Of a stretch of 64,000 nucleotides of DNA, positions 1-11,026 are shown piece after piece. The DNA is from Ashinkailepas kermadecensis (taxonomy: Eukaryota; Arthropoda; Thecostraca; Neolepadidae): the NCBI GenBank assembly GCA_034440615.1, contig JAOTOM010004839.1, positions 195,001 through 259,000 of the forward strand, written 5' to 3'. The number at the start of each line of letters is the position of its first letter. Within the stretch, counting starts at the first letter, position 1. The notes under the pieces are model-generated. The model ran no database searches. It saw only the letters and a list, made by a program, of their open reading frames with translations, and was not told the DNA's origin. A program made the position numbers and the translations under genes.

Positions 1-533
1 GCGTAACACGCGCCAGAATAAACAATTAAACATGTCGAATGTCCGAGCGGCGACAGAGAGGCGATAATTCGCATACAAATCACCCGAGACTTTTAATAGA
101 TTGCCATCAAGCATACCAGAGTGCAATATCGAAGCATGCAAGTACGAGCTTCAGAGGCACCTGAGTTAAAGGCAGTAACAGAAAGTATGCGTGATTGTAG
201 ACAAGTATGTTCACACTTATAATATCCAGATGATCCCCGCAGTGTACTTTATTGGCACGAATGCATGAAAAACCACTGTATGTGTGGATGTGCTTTCAAT
301 ATATACACTATAATACAATACACTCGAACCAGGTATAAGGCACGGTAGATGCATAATAACAACCGGCCATGACTGTGGTCAGTTGCTATGCTTCTTAAGA
401 TATTGGCAGACATCACAAGGATGAAAATACGACAAGTTTCATACCAGACTCTCGTTCAGAATTGCTGGATGGAACTAGATCCACCCTGCAGAGTTGTTAT
501 GCTCGATATTGTTAATTTCCAAACTTGGTCCAC
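1..533 (+). repeat. Dispersed repeat A, copy 1 (cut by window edge)
   Basis: This stretch matches 28,886-29,417 in reverse complement along nearly its whole length, with scattered substitutions and small indels. Matching anchors include the AATTCGCATACA segment near 68 and the TGTTATGCTCGATATTGTT segment near 497. The repeat runs off the left edge of the window, so its true end is not seen. I see no transposase or RT motif in it and cannot name the family. Confidence 0.85.
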
Positions 534-2534
534 CATGGGTGGAGAATCGTTTTCAAGGTTGGTGTGGCCAAGGCGGTGATGAAGGCAAGATGTTCCTAAG
601 TTGCCCCCACTTTTCAAAACGGAATTACCCCACATTTTTTGCAGTTTCCAAAAAAGAGAAAAACTTAATAGATGACACGCTGTAACCTCGGACCTTTCAT
701 CCGCTCTTTTCAGACCTTCAAGTAATTTTTACATTTATCAGGTTCAGTGCGCAGTAAATGCAATGGTACCATATGCTGAGCACCGTAAAATGGTCTTGTA
801 TCTCGAAAACTACAAAGGATACCGTGAGGGAGCATTACACCTATGCAGACCTGTTTCGTTGACAAAGACAAAGACGAAGACACACACAGCACGCAGAGCA
901 ATACTTCCATCACTGGAACAATGAATGGCTGCTCCTGCGGCCTAATGTCGTGACCATCCGCTATCGTTGTCGACCACCTTTTGCATTCGTCTGGGAACAG
1001 AATTCGTCAGGCGGTTGCAATATACAGGAGTCAGCAGGCTCCAAACAGCTCGTGTTCGTTCCCAGAGGTCGTCGCTGGGTACACGAGCGGCTCGCAACTC
1101 CGGCATTCGGGTTTATGTCCTGTGCTGTACGAAACATAACGTTTAATTCATCGCAATTGCGCTCTAAAAATGTTGTCTTCTACACAAAAGTAGAATACCA
1201 ACTGAATGAGTTATCCAGCAAATGAGGGAATGAGTGCAAGTGAAAGCGAAACATGATATGGAGGGTGCGAAAGGTAAATATGTCTGCATACTACAAATTA
1301 AGGATTGTGGCCATCCAGAAGTTGCGGAGAATAACGGACGGGCAATACAAATGAACACTGTTGGGACGTCTGGATTTTTGCTCATAATGCGAAGATACAA
1401 ATGTGAGCTCTGTGGACTGCCCAATGACCTATTATTATACAACTGCTGATAAAACGGTATGATTTTGTATTTGCTCAGTGGGAATGCGTTCACCATGGGT
1501 CGCCCGAAATATACAAGTTCGCGGACGCGTGACATCTTAGGAATTTGCAATATCACAAACTGTGATTAATTTTGTTAGAGTTGGAACTTTCCATTCAGCT
1601 TCATAGCTGATCAGTAGCTGTGTGAAAGAGTAATAAAGCACAGAAGAACTTATCTGGCAAGCGGAAGCACCAATATGATGAACCTCCAGAGCCACATATG
1701 ATTTCTGAAAGTGCTGCAGACAGGCAGCGCGCAAGCTAAATCCAGCATCAGTGTAAGAGATGTTTGCGAAATGTTCAATAAGGATAGGTGTGGGATAAAA
1801 GCGAAAACCACTCGGAATATTATCTTAGATATGAATGCTAGGAACAGTAATTCTGCAGGGTGGCTGAAAACTGTATGGAACACTTTTGTGTTCAAATTTT
1901 CGTGATCCTACGTCAAATGCGTTCGGGAAAAAATGAGGCTAATTATCATACACTACCATTTCTCCTACGTTTTGGCGTCATTGGCATAACTGATGGGCAC
2001 GTTTAGTGGGTAATATTGTACAGCTAGGCATGACTAATATAGCTGATATAGTTGAGGCGTTAGTTTTATGGGTGTTTCTTGGATACGCTTACCATTCCTC
2101 ACCGTTATTTGTCTCACACCATTTCGCCTTTGCGTTTGACTTTATACGTCAAAGACCTGCAAAATATCCAACCATTTCATATGTTTTAGTCGTCAAGCTG
2201 TGTCCACATCTGAAGGAAAACGAATAATCACCTCAGTAAGTTTCTTGGTTTGGGAGATAGTTGCAAAGAACCGGAGAAAGTAGCGGACCCCCGCTCCCGT
2301 TCCAGCGCACGTGTTAACCGGCGAATAAGGGGTTAAGAACCCATTTTTGTTTTCCACCAGTGCAATGGAACCTTTAAAGATAGAGATGTGAAACGTGGCA
2401 TACCCTAAGACTGATACTCAGATATGTCGTGTTAAAATTCGAATGCCACGGCGAGCCTGGATTAGGTCAAATTATATCACAGAAATAATGTGCTTGGACG
2501 ATTACGGGATTCTTATAATGTAAAACCTATGTCA
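534..2534. other. Unassigned AT-rich intergenic sequence
   Basis: Only short open frames (under about 130 codons) occur here, none with a recognisable domain. No array, tRNA-like segment or strong hairpin was seen. A small imperfect palindrome (TCCACC/GGTGGA around an ATG loop) lies near 530. Confidence 0.5.
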
Positions 2535-2614
2535 TCGGGAACTAGGTTAGACGGGTTCTCAAACTGAAGAAATACTTGTGTTATAATACCTTCCCACTAA
2601 TCAAGATATTTTTA

Positions 2615-3587
2615 CACGCGCACTGGAGGGGGGGGGGGGCGAAATCCGCCCACTCATCCGGTTTTTCGTACATAACTCCAGATTTTACCGGTCGATATGC
2701 GCCATTTTTCACGTACCTGCTTAGAAGTGTCCGGCGCGTCGTTTAAAGAAAGAAAAACGGAAATCGGCCGAACATTTTTCGAGTTAGAGGCCGTTTAAGT
2801 CAAAACATTTCGCAGCGCCAGACCACAAAAATCGGTGCCGATGCGCTTCCCGTATATTGGCAAAAGGGAAGTGTTCTTGGCAACACTAGCGACTTGTTTG
2901 ATGTATATTGTTATGCAATATAGCTTCAAGGTCATGTTAGGTCACCGAGGTCAAGTCCGGTCAAGTTCATGATAGCTTAATGAAACCAAACTTGGTCAAC
3001 TGGAATGTTGTCATAAATGCAAATGACTGTCATGCGATTGATGTCACTTTGCATGTTACTCTTGCACATCCTGAAAACTACTGTTTGCCATTGTGTACTT
3101 AAGCGTTTCCATACTTTATTCATGGACTTCACTCCTTTCTTCGCGAAGCCGATTGCGCCGAGCCGCCCGAAGGAGCAGTCGGGCGGGCGACCCGGTTCCG
3201 GTAACTGGAACAGGTAACTGACCTGATAAAGTGCTGCTATATAGGTAACCTGAGGTCAAGTGCCGGATCTAGCATCTGTATTGCATCATTAGTAATGTCC
3301 AAAACATCATTGATGCCCATTTTGGAGCATTTAAACACACTCACAGCGATCCATAACAATGACAAGCCAAGCCACGCAAAACAAGAAAATTTGGGTTTAG
3401 GTGACCTCATTTGACCTTGTAGATATTGACCTAAGGTCATGAAATTTGCATACAATAGAGTTCACTACAGTACCCATCCATCCATCCATCGTTACTCCAG
3501 CTTTAATAGGAGCCGAGATCTTAGGGCTAGACGGAATCGCCCCCCCCTCCAGTGCGCGTAATTTTCAGAGGCCCTCCAGGGCGCGTG
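2615..3587. mobile_element. MITE-like DNA transposon, 973 bp, TTA target duplication
   Basis: The left end reads CACGCGCACTGGAGGG (from 2,615). The right end, read inward on the minus strand from 3,587, is CACGCGCCCTGGAGGG: a 16-bp terminal inverted repeat with one mismatch, followed by G-rich tracts. A second copy of the terminus lies just inside the right end (3,541-3,559). TTA flanks both sides (2,612-2,614 and 3,588-3,590). Known biology: a 3-bp TWA duplication is typical of PIF/Harbinger elements. The inside is non-coding, with GGTCA-type short repeats near 2,950 and 3,400. Assignment to Harbinger is inference; the transposition signature is seen directly. Confidence 0.72.
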
Positions 3588-4346
3588 TTAAATGCTTTAA
3601 AATAGTTCTCGTTTCTCAGCATTACCAACAAAGAAAGTAAGCATTTCACTTTACATTATTGTTGCTAATGGTCTCCAGTTGTTACAAACTGATTCAAACA
3701 TCGTAAGCTTCAACAGTTCATCATCAGTTTCCTAGCATTTGATCTTGATCTGGTCCGCGACCTAGACCTTTGTGCATGTCATGGTGTTAGACGAAGTCTT
3801 CACCCTGCATATCATTGATGGTGAACCACAAAATCAGTTCGCTTCACGACCAAGATCCCAAAACTACGGTGACGACCTGGAGACTGAGTGCACCTCGACA
3901 TTGTCCTGTTTGACATGATCGGGAAATTCCACCAAAGAGTTATACAAGATGTTCTGAATAACCTTGCCAGTTAAATGTGGATGGAACAGCATTGCGCCGT
4001 TTACCGCATCTCTCTAGCTAGCTTAGGGAAGAAGATCACAAGTGATCAACTGGACCCCGAGGGGGTTGAAATTGACCGCCCGCACTGCGAGTGGTAAGAG
4101 GCTCTTAATTCCATCGGTTGACAAGAGGTGTGCTAATCAATTATAAGAAGGTGTGCCACATTTACAAGTGATATCATGAACGGCACATAGGTCATCTTTG
4201 AGAAATAAATGGGTGGGTCAAATTCACCAGTGCTCAGGGGGTTAGTGACACAAAAATCAAACGTATGAAAACAAACATCATCTCGCATAATTTACAAAGA
4301 TAAAGGTAATGCACGTATATTAATTTAGAGATGGAAAGCCAAGTTC

Positions 4347-4556
4347 GTGTTTTATTTCCCTGTCATCCAAAGGTCACAAAAACTGGATGTCAAAAGCGCG
4401 AACCTCCGAATAGAAAGGTGGAAATTATGCGGTGCATCATGGATAATTCAACGATATCGGCGTTGTCCCACAATTAAATTACTGCAATACGACTCGAAGG
4501 GTACCAAGAAGTCATGCGGTGAGACATGTAAAACTGCCGAGTCCATATTTTGGTGA
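4347..4556 (+). other. Open frame of 69 codons shared by both copies of repeat B
   Basis: The frame starts at ATG and ends at TGA. The same frame is open in the inverted copy (22,745-22,951, minus), and the two translations agree at most positions. Shared stretches include KLYGASWIIQRYRRCP-type residues and YDSKGTKKSCGE. There is no recognised domain, signal peptide or membrane segment. It is basic and rich in R, K, W and C. It may be an eroded transposon reading frame or an open frame kept only because the copies are young. I do not claim expression. Confidence 0.25.
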
Positions 4557-4915
4557 GCGTTCTTCGGAGCGGTCTAGAAGTACAAAACTCGATTCAGAGC
4601 ATTGGATATCACCACAGACACACTTACATCAAAATATGGAGATAAATAGGTCAGCCACTGGTCTACCCGTCATCGAATGTCCCAGCGGAAAACTAACAAC
4701 TGTTGAGCTGGTGGGATGGTGAGTCAGCATCGAGAACGTAGCAATCCGCTTCATCTATGACACCGGGTGTCCGAACCAGTGGAGCGCTGCCCCACATAGA
4801 TACATCTTCAACTTACCTCCGGCTGTACGCAGACAGCCAGAGATTTCCCAGCGGATGAGGGAAAGCAATGATGAAGGAGGGGAAATCTGGATCCATTACT
4901 CGTTCACATGTGAGT

Positions 4916-4933
4916 GACGAATAATTATTCGTC
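4916..4933. repeat. 18-bp perfect palindrome inside repeat B
   Basis: GACGAATA-AT-TATTCGTC is fully self-complementary. The inverted copy (near 22,410) keeps both 8-bp arms but has a different central dinucleotide. Confidence 0.8.
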
Positions 4934-5106
4934 GACATATATTGGTCTAGTTGCTACAAATCGTGCATTAGATATTTATATGTTGGCAACTGCGTTTGAG
5001 TCACTGCAGGCTGTTCTCTTGACCAGCCCAAACGACTATTCTCTCTGCTACAGGCCACTTCGCTATTCCCCACCATGGCTGTAGAGGAAAATAGCAGCGT
5101 ATTTAG

Positions 5107-5358
5107 CTTAGCAATAGCAGAGTTATTGTGACAGCTATTCTGCCTAGGGCTGGAGTCTCCCCTGAGTGGAGCTCTAGGGCACTGGCAGCCAATGCCAGGG
5201 TAGGTAGCCTCTGCAATGAGTTAGGTTTGATCTTTGTTGACAAGTGGTGCAGGTTTTATGGCTCATGGGACCTCTATCAGAGGGATGGCCTGCACTTCTC
5301 CGAGAAGGGGGTGCAAGTGTTAAGCAAAGTATATGAACATGTCCTTCAGGGAAACTAG
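5107..5358 (+). pseudogene. CR1 ORF1 fragment: C-terminal SGNH-type esterase segment
   Basis: This is the 3' part of an ORF1 product that in CR1 elements carries a GDSL/SGNH esterase thought to act on lipids or aid RNP function. Seen here: VIVTAILPRAG (a block III-like segment), LGLIFVDKWCRF, and then LYQRDGLHFSEKG, whose D-G-L-H carries the Asp and His expected in the last catalytic block. The catalytic Ser block lies upstream and is absent, and a TAG precedes the segment at 5,104. It ends with TAG at 5,356. The open frame can be read from GTG 5,128, but no real start survives. Identification rests on the DGLH block and the position just 5' of an endonuclease ORF. Confidence 0.7.
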
Positions 5359-5555
5359 ATAATGGGGTGGGGAGGGAAGAAGTGGCATTGCCATCTCAGG
5401 GATATGCCAATAGTGACAGCATAGGCAATAGAACCTCACAGTCAGCAAATATGGATAGCAGTAGATCAAGGGGGCAGAGTGGTAGCTCATCCAGAGATGA
5501 TAGAGCTACTTAACATGAAAAAGCCAAAGAGGGCTATGGAACTTTTGTTAAGTGT

Positions 5556-6325
5556 ATGATGCTTAATGCTCAGAGCATTCGATCCAAATTTGATTAGTTC
5601 AAGTGTTATGTTGCTGAGGAGAAACCAGATTTTGTTTGCATTACTGAGGCATGGGTCAGTGAGGGATATTTTGGGGATAACTTGCAGTACTATGAGATCC
5701 AGGGATATATGTTTTCATGCAATAGGGGTCCAGCAATGAAAGGGGGTGGTGTAATGCTCTATGTGAATAGCTTATACAGTTCTCAAAAAGTGGCAGATGG
5801 AGTAAAAAATGTGTCTGTGGAGTCCATTTGGCTTGATGTTGCTGTGGGAAAAGGCAACAGCAATAAACTGAAGATAGGAGCTTTGTATCGATCAGGAACC
5901 TTGCCACATTCTCAGCAACTGGAGCTCGATAAGGTGATTTGTGAGGAAATCAGTAGAAACTTGCAGAGGAAATGCCTTATTCTTGGTGACTTTAATCTAA
6001 AAGGATATGTAAATGTTGGTGTTGGCTCCCCATCATGTAAACTGTTTAGGAAATGCCTTGAAGAGGACTTGTTCTTACACCAGTTTGTAACGGAACCAAC
6101 CAGGCAGGGCTCATTTTTGGACCTTGTCTTCTCAGATTTAAGTGATTTAATTCAAGACTTGACTCTATAGGAGAAACTCTGGGAAGAAGTGACCATAACA
6201 TAGTGAGATTCAAGGCACAGGTATCAGGGACAATCAAGGATAATTTGGCAAAGATTCCAAATTTTAACAGGGCAGACTTTGACTGCATGAGAGAGGCTTT
6301 AAGTGCCATAAAATGGGAAGAATAA
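5556..6325 (+). pseudogene. CR1 ORF2 N-terminus: APE-type endonuclease domain, broken
   Basis: It reads from ATG 5,556 as MMLNAQSIRSKFD and then meets a TAG at 5,595-5,597. Beyond that it continues as an AP-endonuclease-like domain. Landmarks are NAQSI, CITEAWV (Glu of the active site), GGGVMLYV, GALYR, LILGDFNL (Asp and Asn) and FLDLVFSDL. A one-base shift near 6,165 moves the frame, after which LGRSDHNIVRF supplies the expected SDH motif. A TAA at 6,323-6,325 interrupts the linker. In LINEs this domain nicks target DNA to prime reverse transcription. All core motifs are recognisable but the chain cannot be translated. Confidence 0.85.
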
Positions 6326-8367
6326 TTCTTTGATTTAAATGCCTGTGAAATGTGGGAAAAGTTCAAATCCTACTTGAGGGAAATTCAGATTAGACATGTC
6401 CCCCAAAAGCAAAGGCGCAAAGAAAGGGTAGGAAAGCCAACATGGCTTACACCAGATGTGACGAAAACAATTCAGGCTAAGAAAGGTGCATTTAGAGTAT
6501 TTAAGGAAGCTTCAAATATCGTAAATCTAAGGTCGTATCAAAAATCTAGAGATGCTGTGAAGCAGAAAATCAGAGCAGCAAAGCGAGCAAAATAATTGGA
6601 TTTGGCTAGAAACTGTAATGGGGACAGTAAAAAGTTCTTTAGTTTCTACAAGCTAAGTAAAGTTTCAAGCACAATTGGTCCACTGGAAGTAAATGGGACT
6701 ATATTGAGTGAGGATGGTGAGATGGTTGAGGAGCTGAGCAAGCAGTTTAAATCAGTGTTTACAGTGGAGGATGTGACTAATCTGCCAACCGATAACCACA
6801 GTTCAGTGACAGGTGATCAGATACACGATGTTGATTTCATTGATAGTGATATTGTTTTAAATTATATCAGAAAAATAAAGCCAAACAAGGCAGCAGGACC
6901 AGATGGAATTTATGCTAGGGTATTGCGGGAAGCTGAAAAGGAAGTGGCAATTCCACTTAGTATAATATTTTGTAGATCAGTTTCGCAAAATGAAATTCCA
7001 ACAGATTGGAAAAGGGCAAATGTAGTTCCTATTTTCAAGAAAGGAGAAAGAGGGAAAGTTGAAAACTATAGGCCAGTAAGCCTCACATCCCTAGTCTGCA
7101 AGGTACTCGAATCAATTATCAAGGATAGAATAGTTAGTTTTCTGGAAGGGAACAGATTGATTCAAGATACTCAACATGGGTTTAGAAAAGGGCGATCGTG
7201 TCTCACAAATCTCTTGGCCTTTTTGAATTTTGCTACAGAACAATTTGATCAGGGAAATCAGGTTGATGTAGCATATCTTGACTTTAGTAAAGCCTTTGAC
7301 AAGGTACCCCATAAACGGTTAATGATGCAGCTTCAAGTCCATGGTATTGCAGGTAGCATCCTAAAATGGATAGAGTTGTGGCTTTCAGATAGACAGCAGA
7401 GAGTGATGCTAAATGGTACAAAGTCATCATGGCAAAATGTTCTTAGTGGAGTCCCCCAGGGGTCGGTACTGGGGCCACTATTTTTCATTATATATGTGAA
7501 TAGCATTGAATGTGGCCTTAGCAGTAAGGTTTTGAAATTTGCTGATGATTTGAAGATCTTTAGGGCAATAACAGGGCACAATGAGCAGGTTTTGCTGCAG
7601 AAAGACTTAGACGAGCTAGTGAAGTGGTCCGAAAAATGGCAAATGAAGTTTAATTTTGATAAGTGCAAAGTCATGCATGTAGGTAGGCAGCATATGAAGG
7701 CTCCATACTTGATGGGTGGCCAAGTACTATCTGTGACTCAGCAGGAGAAGGACTTAGGTGTTATTTTGAACACAAAATTGGGGCATCAGAACAGACCAAA
7801 GAAGCCAGGAAGAAGGCACTAAGAATGCTTGGGGCAATACAGAGGAATGTGTCATACAAAAGTGAGGAGGTCATCAGGAAGCTTTACTGTGCATATGTCA
7901 GGCCACATTTGGAATACTGTGTACAAGCTTGGTCCCCTAGTTGTGAGAAAGATTGTTGGCTTTTAGAGAGAGTACAAAAGAGGGCAACAAAAATGGTTAA
8001 TGGTATAGGCAACCTGGCATATGAGGAAAGACTGAAGAAACTGAATATGTTTTCACTTAGATATAGAAGGCTGAGAGGAGATCTCATCGAGGTTTTTAAA
8101 TTTGTTCATGGTCAGGAACAGGGATATCTCAGGGAAATGTTTGATTTTAACAGAAATGATGCAATTAGAGGTCATCAATTCAAAATTAAAGTTAATCACA
8201 GCAGGACAAGGTTAAGACAGTCTTTCTTCACCAACAGGGTAGTAGAACACTGGAACCAGCTGCCAGGAACCATTGTCAGTAGCAACACACTGACCATCTT
8301 TAAAACCGGCATAGACAATCATTATCAGACTAGGGGGATTGTTTTTCTGTATTCCAGGGAGGGTTGA
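6326..8367 (+). pseudogene. CR1 ORF2: reverse transcriptase and C-terminal region, broken
   Basis: The reading is in one frame from 6,326, with a TAA at 6,593-6,595, to about 7,790. It then shifts frame into 7,825-8,367. RT landmarks in order: KAAGPDGI, NYRPVSLTSL, QHGFRKGRSC, AYLDFSKAFDKVPH (motif A, first catalytic Asp), GVPQGSVLGPLFF (motif B), LKFADDLKIF (motif C, catalytic Asp pair), KCKVMHVG and QEKDLGVI. The C-terminal part keeps YVRPHLEYCVQAWSP and RVQKRATKM, typical of the thumb/connection region of CR1- and L2-like LINEs. It ends with TGA just before the 3' UTR. The catalytic residues are intact, so the frameshifts and stops are what kill it. Confidence 0.93.
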
Positions 8368-8394
8368 TCAACAGGGAGGAGTTGGGAGTTAGGA

Positions 8395-8760
8395 GGAGTT
8401 TGTAATTGTTGAGTGTGTTATGCAATAGCAAGTGAGTCTCTTATTAAGTCTAAACGCTTTATAACTTTATATAGGGTGTACCTAGCAGTGGATTCAGCAC
8501 CTTCCTTCGGGATGTGATACTGATGAGATTGTCTATGGTGGCACAATGGGTATGATGGGAGGAGTTTGTAATTGTTCAGTGTATTATGCAATAGCAAGTG
8601 AGTCTCTTATTAAGTCTGAACGCTTTATGAATTTGTGTGGGATGTGCCTAGCAGTGGATTCGGCACCGTCCTTCGGGATGTGATGCTGATAAGATTGTCT
8701 ATGGTGGCACGATGGGTATGATGGGAGGAGCTTGTGATTGTTGAGGGTGTTATGCGGTAG
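8395..8760 (+). repeat. 166-bp tandem repeat in the LINE 3' UTR, about 2.2 units
   Basis: The segment starting GGAGTTTGTAATTGTT recurs at 8,395, 8,561 and (diverged) 8,727, exactly 166 bp apart. Units share AGCAAGTGAGTCTCTTATTA and a CCTTCGGGATGTGAT block. Confidence 0.88.
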
Positions 8761-8904
8761 CAAGTGAGTGGTGCTAGATAGGCTGGGATATACAGCTTCC
8801 TGGGAACTTTGGATAAGGGATTGATTGGGGTGGGAGTATGTACATTTCTAGTACCTTTTCTAGATAGGCTTAACCCAGATGGGCCCCTGTGGCTCTTATT
8901 AAGC

Positions 8905-8932
8905 CTTAATACTTTATGACTTTATGACTTTA
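8905..8932 (+). repeat. 8-bp microsatellite tail of the CR1-like LINE
   Basis: Repeats of TTTATGAC close the element, as expected for CR1-type 3' ends, which terminate in short tandem repeats rather than poly-A. Confidence 0.8.
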
Positions 8933-10039
8933 GCAAGTGCTTAAGCTCCATTTCACCGTGGGAGGATGAACGCCGGTGCTCAACCCTCGCAGTGCTGGAG
9001 GGGAGGGTCAATTTTCCCCCTCCGAAGCCGGATTTTCTTAGATATCTCTTAAACCATTCAATATAGCGCTTCGGAACTTGGCAGGCCTTCCGGCAATTGA
9101 TGTCCGCACATTGTATGGAAAAAATTCCTTCCATGCTGTTATGGCCACCCAACTGGGGCAGGTAAAAGAAGTCAGGTCGTCTCAGCGTCGTCTCAGTGCC
9201 GCTTTTGGACGTAAATACATTGAACCACTTGTAATAAACAAACATAGAAAACATATGCCAATGGTAACTTCAGTGCATATAAAAATGATGGACGACAAAT
9301 GTAAAACATCAGTGACGTCACGTACGGTCGTCACGTCCAACAAAGTTTAAGCTTGATGTTTTATTTGAGGTGTATATATTCATAACAAATTACTTTTTTC
9401 TTCAAAAATATGACTGATGTATTGGTAAATTATGTTATCTAATCATGCTAAATGTTTATATTTCATATCTGAAATGGTCACAGGTATGACTTGAAACGTC
9501 CCGAGACTGTGCGAATCGGAGGCGTTCTGGGGGCTACAATTCGAGCAATTGCGTAGCAACAATGGCTAAATCAATGCTTGTAAAGATGATTTCGTATGCC
9601 AGTTTCATTTCTGATGTCAGTGGGGTCGCGTAATTTGAATTGACAATTCGAGATTTAGCTTAATAATGGAAACGTGAAAACGTATGCTTTGTATTGTATA
9701 TCACGGAATTTCTAAAAAGAGAAACATTTGGCTTTGCGTTGAGGGTTACTCATTGAATTTCCTGTGCCGAATCAGTTTCGAAAACCGTAAGCTTCGACAA
9801 TTCACCATCTGTTTCGTAGTACTTCAACTTAACCTGCTTGATGATTGCCCTCTCTTAACTCTGGAACCGAGGAACGGATTGAATTGAAACCACCTGAAAT
9901 GGATAACCAAACTACATTCACCGGTCAAATTGAATGCTGGTGAATTCAATATCACCGTTCTGATTAAGTCAGAACAGCTTCATCATTTCTTGAGCTTTGT
10001 TTCGCTCTAAACACTGTCTCAAACGATTGATACCAGTAA
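8933..10039. other. Unassigned sequence between LINE and Penelope element
   Basis: No gene recognised. A GGAGGGGAGGGTC/CCCCCTCC segment near 9,000 resembles the G-rich terminus of the MITE at 2,615 but has no partner end here. A small GTTCTGA/TCAGAAC hairpin lies near 9,957. Confidence 0.4.
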
Positions 10040-10044
10040 CTAAT

Positions 10045-10054
10045 TATATAAAAG
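10045..10054 (+). promoter_or_regulatory. TATA-like box upstream of the Penelope element
   Basis: TATATAAAAG lies about 90 bp before the hairpin at 10,138 and upstream of the element's first long open frame. The position suits a promoter, but there is no direct evidence of transcription. Confidence 0.3.
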
Positions 10055-10137
10055 AGGCAATAAGCGGAATTTGCACATGACACATGCATGTGGCAAAATC
10101 AGGTGCAAGTCAAATGATGTCATGCGATGTCGACTGA

Positions 10138-10163
10138 CCTCTGACTCCTCAAGGAGTCAGAGG
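10138..10163. repeat. Perfect hairpin, 12-bp stem, 2-nt loop
   Basis: CCTCTGACTCCT, loop CA, AGGAGTCAGAGG. It sits in the leader of the Penelope-like element. Confidence 0.9.
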
Positions 10164-10183
10164 AGGACAAACACTGTGGCCCA

Positions 10184-11026
10184 GTGGAAACAGCTGTTTG
10201 TAGGGATGCTGGTGCGTCACCACGCGGTGTTGTCGATTTTCGCTGCTGTGCGGACAGGGTCTGGTGCGCTTCGTTGTTTAGTGCGTTCGTGCCCAGCGTT
10301 GTGACTGTTTGGAACTTTGGGTGGGCTTTGGCTATGCGTGGGTGGTTTCTGTGTTTGACGATCTCCAGCGCTGTTTCTGGAGTCAGAAACTGCAGCGTGA
10401 GGCCAGCAGCTGACCGCAGAGCACCACAGGAGGATGAACTTCGCCTAGGCACACATTCATCGTACCAACCACCTACGCCACTCCCGGATAAAAATAATTT
10501 ACTCCACCACGCGGCTACTAGTGGAGAGAGCTCGGGTAGTTGCATTACTTCTGGCACCCACGGTACGGTCACCAACGGCGATGGCACTGAACAATATCGT
10601 ACAAATCGCACGTCTAATCTAAGTAAGTTACCTCTAAACTCAGATATCTCGGGATTGCTTGACAAAGGCCCGAATTTTGCGTTAGCTCAGAAAGTGGATC
10701 GTAGATGCTTGGAAAAGGCAGAATCAGGCGTAGAAAGGGCGATCTATGGGTTGCGGTGGAGGCATGTGAGGGAGACAAAACAGCAAACTGTACCTCAGGT
10801 ACCACAGGCAGGCTTATCACAAAGCAACTCTAGCACAGGTTATTTAAAGCTTCGCCCCATGTTCCCCGACACTCCTGCACACCAACCACCGAAAGCCACA
10901 ACTCAAATAGAATCTGAGTTGAAAGATTTAAAGACAAAAGTGCTAAAAGCATATAAATATCACAACAAAGCATCGAACAAAATGTCGGACAATTATGCGA
11001 AACAGAGGGAAGTACTCGGGAAATGA
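10184..11026 (+). pseudogene. Penelope-like element, N-terminal region
   Basis: This is an open frame of about 280 codons with no database-style domain that I recognise. It opens from a GTG, and the first in-frame ATG is near 10,334, so the true start is unknown. The last third is hydrophilic and probably helical (ESELKDLKTKVLKAYKYHN, then NKMSDNYAKQREVLGK), as expected just upstream of a Penelope RT. It ends at TGA 11,024-11,026, overlapping the next frame at ATGA. The RT continues in a different frame, so I read this as the 5' part of one ancestral ORF separated by a frameshift. A programmed overlap is less likely but possible. Confidence 0.55.

Larger units (their letters stand above)
2535..5094 (+). 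repeat. Dispersed repeat B, copy 1 (split by a MITE)
   Basis: This copy is homologous in reverse complement to 22,245-24,045. The match is clear from 3,588 to about 5,094. It resumes left of the MITE, where the block ending in CCCACTAATCAAGATAT matches the reverse complement of about 23,970-24,045. A conserved 69-codon open frame (4,347-4,556) and an 18-bp palindrome at 4,916 lie inside. The right edge coincides with the start of the CR1-like LINE. No known transposon protein was recognised, so this is an unclassified dispersed element or part of an inverted duplication. Confidence 0.8.
5096..8932 (+). mobile_element. CR1-like non-LTR retrotransposon, 5'-truncated and decayed
   Basis: Order of parts: the C-terminal part of an ORF1 esterase, a gap, an APE-type endonuclease, a reverse transcriptase, a C-terminal region, a 3' UTR with 166-bp tandem repeats, and an 8-bp (TTTATGAC) repeat tail. 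An esterase-bearing ORF1 and a short tandem 3' tail are both known CR1-clade traits. The 5' end begins within ORF1, so the copy is 5'-truncated as LINEs usually are. At least two frameshifts and several in-frame stops show it is inactive. It abuts repeat B on the left. Confidence 0.88.

Noticed and set aside
8519..8525. CTGATGA in the LINE 3' UTR as a second hammerhead core
   Set aside because: No GAAA with matching stems follows at the proper distance.
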